In this document: in pieces, positions 57,207-63,202 of the stretch
Position numbering within the stretch: the stretch's first letter is position 1
Layout: every line of letters begins with the position of its first letter
Source: Candidatus Zixiibacteriota bacterium
GTDB lineage: Bacteria > Zixibacteria > MSB-5A5 > RBG-16-43-9
Direction of reading: 5' to 3'
Length of the DNA stretch: 63,202 bases
NCBI GenBank assembly: GCA_030692925.1
Contig: JAUYBY010000078.1
Span: 1-63,202, forward strand
The notes under the pieces: generated by a model
The model's database searches: none
What the model saw: only the letters and a program-made list of their open reading frames with translations
Told to the model about the DNA's origin: nothing
Program-made: the position numbers and the translations under genes

Positions 57207-58664
57207 CTAAAAAATTGAATTATAAGCTAAATTTAACAGTTCCTGTGGTAAAATCCCCAAAGCTAAAATCCCTATCCCTGTTAATAATATAACTAACCCT
57301 AAGGAAAATGGTATGGAAACCGGTTTGACCTCTTCTGCTGAAGGTCGCATAAACATATAGACAATTACTCTCAGATAATAATACACTGAGATCAAACTGT
57401 TAATCACCGCAATTATCACCAAACCCAAATATCCAGACTTTATTGCGGAGCTGAAGATATAGAATTTGGCAAAAAAACCAGCAGTAGGCGGAAAACCTGC
57501 TAAGGAGAGCATAAAGATAGCCATAAACACACCTAAGAACGGATTTTTCAAACCTGCACCAGCATATTCCTTGTAAAGGTCTGTCCCCTCTTTTTCCTTT
57601 GACCCCATTGAGATGATGACCGCAAAGGCACCCAAGTTCATCAGGATATATGCGGATAAGTAGAACAAAACGCCGGATATGGCTGAATTACTGCCTGATA
57701 CGAAAGCGATCAGAATGTATCCGCCATGAGCGATTGAAGAATAAGCTAAGAGTCTTTTCAGATTAGTCTGCCATAAGGCTAAAAGATTCCCGGTGGTCAT
57801 CGAGAGAACCGCTAAAATCCAGAAGATCAAAGTCCAGTCAGGTTTAATCGAGGAAAAAGCTAAGAGAAAAATCCTTAAAAGCGCAGCAAATCCAGCCGCC
57901 TTTGGTCCCGCGGAGATGAAACCTGCAATCGGCGTAGGAGCGCCCTCGAAAACGTCCGGCATCCACATATGAAAAGGAACCGAGGCGATCTTGAAACCGA
58001 AGCCGACGATTAAAAACCCAATCCCGGCATAAAGCAGAAACTCGCTTGCGCCTGCAAAAACGCCACTGAAAGGAGCCAAGAACAATATCTTCTCTAAATT
58101 AGTCGTGCCGAAATTCCCGTAAATCAAGGCAATGCCGAAGATCAGGAAACTGGTGGCAAAAGAGCCCATCAGGAAAAACTTCATCGAGGCTTCGTTCGAC
58201 TTCGGATCTTTCTTCCTGAAACCGGACAGGATGTATAGAGAAACAGAGACTATCTCCAGCCCTAAGAAGATGACTATCAGGTCGAAACTGGAAGCCATCA
58301 GCATCATACCCAGAGTGGCGAAAAGCAGCAGGGCATAATAATCCCCCCGCACCTGCTCTTCTCTTTTGAGGAAGCTTATAGATAGAAGCACCACTAAAAA
58401 AGAGCTGATCAGGAAAATGAAGGAGAAAAACAAAGCGAAATTGTCAGCCAGCGCCATGCCATTGAATCCGGAAAAGCCCGAGCCGAAAAGGTTCACCGAG
58501 AAAAAGAAAGAAAGGGCAATGCCTATCCAGGCAAGATGCGGTAAAATCCCTTTCTTGTCCTTTGGCAGAAAAGCTTCCAGAAGTAAAAGTACAAATCCGA
58601 AAACCGCCAGAATGATTTGTGGAGTTATCACCTGCCAGTTAATATCAATTAAACTTAAATCCAT
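57207..58664 (-). CDS. nuoN: NADH-quinone oxidoreductase subunit N
   Basis: Antiporter-like membrane subunit of complex I. The 485-residue protein has about fourteen transmembrane helices; the key Glu of TM5 is in FLGLEIVSVSLYIL, the TM7 Lys in GFGFKIASVPFHMWMPDVFEGAPTP, and the TM12-region Lys in FPPTAGFFAKFYIF. It is the last gene of the visible nuoL-nuoM-nuoN run. Repeats and a glutaredoxin-like gene separate it from nuoM, which is unusual because nuoM and nuoN normally abut. Confidence 0.95.
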   Translation of the reverse strand: MDLSLIDINWQVITPQIILAVFGFVLLLLEAFLPKDKKGILPHLAWIGIALSFFFSVNLFGSGFSGFNGMALADNFALFFSFIFLISSFLVVLLSISFLKREEQVRGDYYALLLFATLGMMLMASSFDLIVIFLGLEIVSVSLYILSGFRKKDPKSNEASMKFFLMGSFATSFLIFGIALIYGNFGTTNLEKILFLAPFSGVFAGASEFLLYAGIGFLIVGFGFKIASVPFHMWMPDVFEGAPTPIAGFISAGPKAAGFAALLRIFLLAFSSIKPDWTLIFWILAVLSMTTGNLLALWQTNLKRLLAYSSIAHGGYILIAFVSGSNSAISGVLFYLSAYILMNLGAFAVIISMGSKEKEGTDLYKEYAGAGLKNPFLGVFMAIFMLSLAGFPPTAGFFAKFYIFSSAIKSGYLGLVIIAVINSLISVYYYLRVIVYMFMRPSAEEVKPVSIPFSLGLVILLTGIGILALGILPQELLNLAYNSIF

Positions 58665-58680
58665 ATTATCCTTTTTTATA

Positions 58681-58987
58681 TTCCCCTCCCTTGATGGGAG
58701 GGGTAAGGGGGCGTAGCCTCCCTAACCCTCTCCCACAAGCCGTTAAAAGCCTTACGGTCCTACGGAGGCTTCGCTCCTCGTAGAGGGGAGAGGGAATTCG
58801 TCTAACGTCTCCCTTCTCCCGTCTTACTTGCCTTATTTTGCTCCTTGTTGGTCTCCTGACCAACGAGGCTCCGCTGGTGGGGACACCAACGGAGAGCACA
58901 ATAGGTTTTTGTAGCGGAGGTCTTCAGACCTCCATCTTTTTTTATGGAAGGCTAAAGTCTCAAGACCTTGACGGCCTTCCGCTACAT
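58681..58987. repeat. Composite repeat region upstream of nuoN
   Basis: Contains CCCTCCC-TTGA-TGGGAGGG (about 58683-58701), the 35-nt TACGGAGGCTTCGCTCCTC unit (58752-58786, identical to 23416-23450), a 7-bp array CGTCTAA, CGTCTCC, CTTCTCC, CGTCTTA, CTTGCCT (58799-58838), a complete GTTGGT doublet from TGCTC to GAGCA (58839-58898), GTAG then CGGAGGTC-TTC-AGACCTCC (58911-58933) and a GGAAGGC...GCCTTCC then GCTAC unit (58945-58987). No gene is visible. Confidence 0.85.
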
Positions 58988-59023
58988 TTAAGTCTCCCAA
59001 CCACCGGCTGGGCATTAAAATCC

Positions 59024-59230
59024 TCACGTTCCTCCAAACCCGACTGTTACCTTTCCATCTTCCACCATCACCGGAACCGCTTTTTTCCCTGCCAGCTTAA
59101 TGAGCTCTTCCTGAAACTCCGGGTTTTTCACCACGTCGATTTCTTTATATTTTGTCCCCTGCCTGTCCAGATGCCTCTTCAAAGCCGCTGAGTAAGGGCA
59201 TCCTTCTTTAATATATATGCTAACCGCCAT
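59024..59230 (-). CDS. Glutaredoxin-like protein, UXX-star type
   Basis: A 68-residue thioredoxin-fold protein. The active-site segment is YIKEGCPYSAALKRHLD, then KYKEIDVVKNPEFQEEL, AVPVMVEDGK and the final VTVGFGGT. The GKVTVGFGGT ending and the position of CPYS match the small UXX-star family whose relatives often carry selenocysteine where Cys is here. Only one active-site cysteine is present, so monothiol chemistry is expected. ATG 59230 follows AAAGGAGGAGGT. It lies between nuoM and nuoN on the same strand. Confidence 0.8.
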   Translation of the reverse strand: MAVSIYIKEGCPYSAALKRHLDRQGTKYKEIDVVKNPEFQEELIKLAGKKAVPVMVEDGKVTVGFGGT

Positions 59231-59241
59231 ACCTCCTCCTT

Positions 59242-59310
59242 TTCCTATCACCTATTACCTATTACCTATCTCCTACTACCTATGACCTATTACCTACCAC
59301 CTATCACCTT
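59242..59310. repeat. 7-bp phased array over the nuoM stop, 9 full units
   Basis: TTCCTAT, CACCTAT, TACCTAT, TACCTAT, CTCCTAC, TACCTAT, GACCTAT, TACCTAC, CACCTAT, then CACCTTA, in strict phase from 59242. The last unit contains the complement of the nuoM stop (59304-59306), and the other end reaches the ribosome binding site of the glutaredoxin-like gene. Confidence 0.88.
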
Positions 59311-60908
59311 AAGTTTAAAACCGACTCCTCTGTGCATCTTCTCAGCTCAAATTTAACATATCCTGCTGGCTCATCTTTCGCTTCGCATATCTCATCGAAC
59401 TTTTTCTCACAGGAAGACATCTGTTCAGATTTATAATTCACATATTCCAGCATATTCTTCACCGCAGGCTCTATCTTTGACAAAAACGACTGTGGATAGA
59501 TCCCGATCCAGAAAATCAAAAGAACTATCGGGATTAAAGTTATCTTCTCCCGGAGATTCAAATCCAGAAGGTTTTTGTTCTCCTCCTTTTTTATCTCCTG
59601 GAAAAGAACTCTCTGGATCATCCAGAGCATATAGACCGCGGCTAAGATGATTCCAACAGCTCCCAGTACTGCATACACTGTTTTTGATTTAAAAGCTCCT
59701 AAGAGGATTAAGAATTCTCCCACGAAACCGTTTGTCCCTGGCAGCCCGATAGAGGACAAGGTGACGATGATTAAAAATGTCGCAAAAACCGGAACAACTC
59801 TGGCAATCCCTCCATACTCCTCTATCAGACGGGTATGTCTCCTCTCGTAGATCATCCCCACGATTAAAAACAAAGCGCCTGTGGAGATGCCGTGATTGAT
59901 CATCTGCAGAATACCGCCTGAGATCCCCTGCATATTCAGGGCAAAAAGACCTAACATCACAAAACCCAAATGGCTCACGCTGGAAAAGGCCACCAGGCTT
60001 TTTATGTCTTTCTGCATGGTGGAGACTAAAGCCCCGTAGATTATTCCGATTATCGCTAAGATGGAGAAAAGCGGGACGAAATTCATAAAAGCATTCGGGA
60101 ACAAGGGCAGACAGAATCTTAAGAAACCGTAAGTCCCCATTTTCAGCAAAACCCCGGCTAAAAGTACGCTTCCTGCGGTTGGTGCCTCCACGTGAGCGTC
60201 CGGAAGCCAGGTATGAAAAGGAAACATCGGAACCTTGATGGCGAAAGCTAAGGCAAAGGCTAAGAATAACCAGAACTGTGCCCCAAAGGGAATCGGAAGC
60301 TGGAGAATTTTCAGCAGGTCAAAGCTGTATTCTCCGGTGTAGTTATAATTCATAAAATAGAGGACTAAAATAGCCACTAACATAAAAATGCTACCTAACA
60401 TAGTGAAAAGGATAAATTTGATGGTAGCATAAATCTTACGAGGACCACCCCAGATTCCAATCAGGAAATACATCGGGATAAGCATCCCTTCCCAGAAAAC
60501 ATAGAACAAAAACAGGTCCAAACTGACAAAAACGCCGATCATCCCGGCTTCTAAGAAAAGCATAGTGACCATATACCCCTTTACCTTTTCCTGAATTGCA
60601 CTCCAGGATGAAAGTATAGCCAGAGATGAAAGGAAAGTGGTCAACAATACCAGAAACAAACTTATGCCGTCAATACCCAGATGATAATTTATCCCCAGAC
60701 TTTGGACCCAAGATTGGTTGACCTCAAACTGAAACCCGTTCTCCGGGACGAAATTAAAATAAAGGTAAAGGGACAGGATAAAATTTATTAAAGCTATAAC
60801 AAAGGCAAAAGATTTTATTAGCCCACCTTTCTCTTTATTTACCAGCAAAAGCAAGAGCGCGCCAGCTATCGGAACAAAAACCAGCAATGTTAAGATATAC
60901 TCTGACAT
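59304..60908 (-). CDS. nuoM: NADH-quinone oxidoreductase subunit M
   Basis: Antiporter-like complex I subunit with about fourteen transmembrane helices over 490 residues. The conserved TM5 Glu is in [17 protein letters not shown], the TM7 Lys in [30 protein letters not shown], and [13 protein letters not shown] and [12 protein letters not shown] follow. The last 45 residues form a hydrophilic tail with three Cys ([21 protein letters not shown]) not usual for NuoM; its final residues are encoded by a heptamer array, so the reading frame seems to have run into the repeat. Confidence 0.95.
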   Translation of the reverse strand: MSEYILTLLVFVPIAGALLLLLVNKEKGGLIKSFAFVIALINFILSLYLYFNFVPENGFQFEVNQSWVQSLGINYHLGIDGISLFLVLLTTFLSSLAILSSWSAIQEKVKGYMVTMLFLEAGMIGVFVSLDLFLFYVFWEGMLIPMYFLIGIWGGPRKIYATIKFILFTMLGSIFMLVAILVLYFMNYNYTGEYSFDLLKILQLPIPFGAQFWLFLAFALAFAIKVPMFPFHTWLPDAHVEAPTAGSVLLAGVLLKMGTYGFLRFCLPLFPNAFMNFVPLFSILAIIGIIYGALVSTMQKDIKSLVAFSSVSHLGFVMLGLFALNMQGISGGILQMINHGISTGALFLIVGMIYERRHTRLIEEYGGIARVVPVFATFLIIVTLSSIGLPGTNGFVGEFLILLGAFKSKTVYAVLGAVGIILAAVYMLWMIQRVLFQEIKKEENKNLLDLNLREKITLIPIVLLIFWIGIYPQSFLSKIEPAVKNMLEYVNYKSEQMSSCEKKFDEICEAKDEPAGYVKFELRRCTEESVLNLR

Positions 60909-60926
60909 ATTCCTCTTAATTTTAAT

Positions 60927-61067
60927 GTAGCGGAGGTCTTCAGACCTCCATTCATTTGTCGTATTGCTTTTCGTAGCGCGACCCTTTCAGGGTCGCATTG
61001 CGAGGCTGAAAGCCTCGCGCTACTTCAGACCTCCATGTTTTTATGGAAGGCTGAAGCCTTCCGCTAC
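60927..61067. repeat. Three GTAG-type units between nuoM and nuoL
   Basis: GTAG then CGGAGGTC-TTC-AGACCTCC (60927-60949); a three-way unit with outer GTAGCGC/GCGCTAC enclosing GCGACCC-TTTC-AGGGTCGC-like and GCGAGGC-TGAAA-GCCTCGC hairpins (60972-61023); and GGAAGGC-TGAA-GCCTTCC then GCTAC (61045-61067). They fill the 167-nt gap inside the nuo run. Confidence 0.85.
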
Positions 61068-61075
61068 TTTTATAA

Positions 61076-62983
61076 TCACCTCAATATGAAATAAGCCAGA
61101 ATCAGGAGCACGCCGAAAACCATCCCTAAGGCATAGTTGCGCACGTACCCGGTCTGGACTTTTCTGCCGATGCCTGCAAACCAGTTAACTGTATTGGCTA
61201 ACCCATTGGCGATTCCATCGATTACTTTCACGTCAAAGAATTGCCAGAGGAAAGTAGCAAACTTGAGCAACGGGTTGACAACTATCTTGAAGTAAAGCTC
61301 ATCCACATAATATTTGTTCAAAAGAAGTTTATAAGGAAAACTGAATCTCTGTGCTAAGCTCTTCGGAAGGTCTGGACTCTTGATATAAAATCTGTAAGCA
61401 AAGAAAATACCCAGTAAAGCTACGACCACCGAAAGTGCCATCAGAAGATATTCAGTAGAAGCTGGATGTAAAGCTATCTCTCCTTTCTCACCAAACACCG
61501 GACTCAAAAAGCTTTCGAAGTTATTCCCGCCTCCAAGCGATTTTGGAACTCCAATGTATCCTCCGATAACTGAGAGGACTGCCAGGACCATCAGAGGAAC
61601 AATCATTATCTTTGGGGACTCGTGGATATGAGATTTTATCGATTCATCCACTCTTGACTTTCCAAAGAAGGTCAAAAAGAAGAGCCTGAACATATAGAAA
61701 GCGGTCATTCCTGCAGTGACCAATCCGATAATCCACAAGATTAAATTACCCTGAGAAAATGCTTTCCACAGAATCTCATCCTTGCTGAAGAAACCGGAGA
61801 ATAAAGGTATCCCGGAGATGGCTAAGACTGCGGCAAACATCGTCCAGAACGTAACCGGCAGTTTGTTCTTCAGCTCTCCCATCTTCTGCATATTCAGCTC
61901 GCCTGATAGAGCATGCATCACGCAGCCTGCACCTAAGAAGAGCAAAGCCTTGAAAAAAGCATGAGTCATCAGGTGAAATATCCCTGAGGCAAATGCACCT
62001 ACTCCACAACCCAGGAACATATAACCAAGCTGGCTGATAGTTGAATAAGCCAGAACCCTTTTTATGTCGTTTTGAACCATACCGATTGAAGCGGTGTAAA
62101 GTGCGGTAACAGCCCCGATGACTGCAACCAGACCCATAGTGAAAGGAGCAAGCTGGAAAAGAACGTGACACCTGGCTACCATATAGACACCAGCAGTCAC
62201 CATTGTCGCCGCATGGATTAAAGCAGAAACCGGAGTTGGTCCTTCCATTGCATCCGGCAGCCAGACATAGAGCGGAATCTGGGCAGACTTCCCCACTGCT
62301 CCCGCAAATAGAAGCAGGGTGATTGCAGTTGCCAGCCCGCCACCCAAGGTGAGAATAGAAGGAGCCTGTAAGAACACGTCTGAATAGTTGAGCGTACCGA
62401 AGGTCCAGAAGATGAGCATAATTCCTAAGGCAAATCCAAAATCTCCAATCCGGTTGACGATGAAAGCCTTTTTAGCCGCATCTGAGGCAGACTTCTTTTC
62501 ATACCAGAAGCCTATCAGAAGGTAAGAGCATAAACCCACGCCTTCCCAGCCCAAATAAAGTAAAAGGAAGTTGTTGGACAAAACCAGGGTCAGCATAAAG
62601 AAGACGAAAAGGTTCATAAAGGAGAAAAATCTGGCAAAACCCTTGTCCTCACCCATATAACCGATGGAATAGACGTGAATGAAAAAACCGACTCCGGAAA
62701 CCACTAAAATCATCACACAGGATAAGGGGTCCAAAAGAAAAGAGACATTGACCTTGAAAAGCCCGGAATAAATCCAGGGGAATACCACTCTCTCGATAAT
62801 CCTATGCTCTGCAGGGAGAGACAGAAGCTCAAAGAGAATTTTAACGGAGATAAGGAAGGAAACCCCGATTGTGCCACAACCGATCAAGGAAACCAGGGTC
62901 TTCCCCAATCTTCTCCCCAAAATCCCGTTGATGACAAACCCTATTAAGGGAAGCAGAGGTATTAACCACACATATTCGATCAT
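61076..62983 (-). CDS. nuoL: NADH-quinone oxidoreductase subunit L
   Basis: Largest antiporter-like complex I subunit, 635 residues with about sixteen transmembrane helices including the long lateral helix region near the C-terminus. TM5 Glu lies in LYLGWEGVGLCSYLLIGFWY, the TM7 Lys and TM8 His in GAVGKSAQIPLYVWLPDAMEGPTPVSALIHAATMV, and GIPLFSGFFSKDEIL carries the TM12 Lys. The protein is complete; nuoK and earlier nuo genes would lie beyond the window on this strand. Its stop is next to the repeat cluster 60927-61067. Confidence 0.96.
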   Translation of the reverse strand: MIEYVWLIPLLPLIGFVINGILGRRLGKTLVSLIGCGTIGVSFLISVKILFELLSLPAEHRIIERVVFPWIYSGLFKVNVSFLLDPLSCVMILVVSGVGFFIHVYSIGYMGEDKGFARFFSFMNLFVFFMLTLVLSNNFLLLYLGWEGVGLCSYLLIGFWYEKKSASDAAKKAFIVNRIGDFGFALGIMLIFWTFGTLNYSDVFLQAPSILTLGGGLATAITLLLFAGAVGKSAQIPLYVWLPDAMEGPTPVSALIHAATMVTAGVYMVARCHVLFQLAPFTMGLVAVIGAVTALYTASIGMVQNDIKRVLAYSTISQLGYMFLGCGVGAFASGIFHLMTHAFFKALLFLGAGCVMHALSGELNMQKMGELKNKLPVTFWTMFAAVLAISGIPLFSGFFSKDEILWKAFSQGNLILWIIGLVTAGMTAFYMFRLFFLTFFGKSRVDESIKSHIHESPKIMIVPLMVLAVLSVIGGYIGVPKSLGGGNNFESFLSPVFGEKGEIALHPASTEYLLMALSVVVALLGIFFAYRFYIKSPDLPKSLAQRFSFPYKLLLNKYYVDELYFKIVVNPLLKFATFLWQFFDVKVIDGIANGLANTVNWFAGIGRKVQTGYVRNYALGMVFGVLLILAYFILR

Positions 62984-62995
62984 ATTTTATCTTCT

Positions 62996-63202
62996 TCGTA
63001 GGGCATCCGCCTCTGGCGGATCAGGTTGCCTTTTCTTTCGTAGCGCGACCCTTTAAGGTCGCCAGTTTGCTTTTGGTGTCATTGCGAGGAGTCCATTTGG
63101 ACGACGAAGCAATCCCTTCATTCTCAAGGAGACAGATTGCTTCGCCCAACTGGGCTCGCAATGACCCTTTAATTCCTTCCTGCCAGGCTGAAGCCTTGCT
63201 CT
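62996..63202. repeat. Repeat cluster upstream of nuoL, including a cloverleaf
   Basis: GTAGGGC then ATCCGCCTCTGGCGGAT (62999-63021), a GTAG-CGCGACC-CTTTAA-GGTCGC unit (about 63040-63063) and a cloverleaf element 63078-63165: outer GTCATTGCGAG / CTCGCAATGAC, left hairpin GTCC-ATTT-GGAC (63091-63102), middle CGAAGCAATC / GATTGCTTCG (63105-63114, 63135-63144) and right GCCC-AACT-GGGC (63144-63155). The window ends within another CAGGCTGAAGCCTTG-like palindrome. Confidence 0.8.

Overview
The window reads as chromosome from a Gram-negative, largely anaerobic bacterium of a poorly cultured lineage. Envelope genes (lpxH, murA, several beta-barrel proteins with signal peptides), a four-subunit pyruvate:ferredoxin oxidoreductase, NfnAB, acetate kinase and complex I membrane subunits support this. 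A member of the FCB/Zixibacteria-like groups would fit, but that placement is only an inference from gene content and style.

Layout. 1-5059: edge fragment, a small unknown gene, an outer-membrane peptidase/propeller/barrel protein and murA. 5549-7058: lpxH and an orphan immunity-like gene. 7304-9920 (minus): HIT protein, leuC with an added N-terminal HTH region, leuD. 10536-17705 (plus): HNH protein, trpS, scpA, scpB, cmk, plsC, ispH, rpsA, closed by a textbook terminator. 18151-23200 (plus): 3-hydroxyacyl-CoA dehydrogenase, ackA, a lipoprotein, nfnA, nfnB. 23798-44746 (minus): permease, PHP hydrolase, methyltransferase, envelope proteins, nitroreductase, a paired M16 peptidase system, creatininase-like and MBL hydrolases, M1 peptidase, HDAC-family deacetylase, a REP-associated transposase (RAYT), MATE pump, lipA. 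45201-46181: trxB (plus). 46288-57057 (minus): a large DUF2254-like membrane protein, cobalamin adenosyltransferase, malic enzyme, porCDAB, dcd, an Rrf2 regulator, pepA. 57207-62983 (minus): nuoL, nuoM, a glutaredoxin-like gene, nuoN.

Metabolically, malic enzyme makes pyruvate, PorABCD oxidises it to acetyl-CoA with reduced ferredoxin, AckA can yield ATP from acetyl phosphate, NfnAB couples ferredoxin and NAD(P)H pools, and complex I stores energy as an ion gradient.

The striking part lies between the genes. Almost every intergenic region is packed with three classes of small element: (1) palindromic REP-like units of many families, many bounded by GTAG/CTAC, and one family (GTTGGT, bounded by GCTC/GAGC) flanking the RAYT gene on both sides; (2) larger elements of about 70-95 bp that fold as cloverleafs, with compensatory changes between copies; (3) strictly phased 7-bp and 8-bp degenerate tandem arrays that sit directly at stop codons. 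One palindrome interrupts an 8-bp array as if inserted there. I found no rRNA, tRNA or CRISPR array. All assignments come from reading the sequence; no search or folding program was run.
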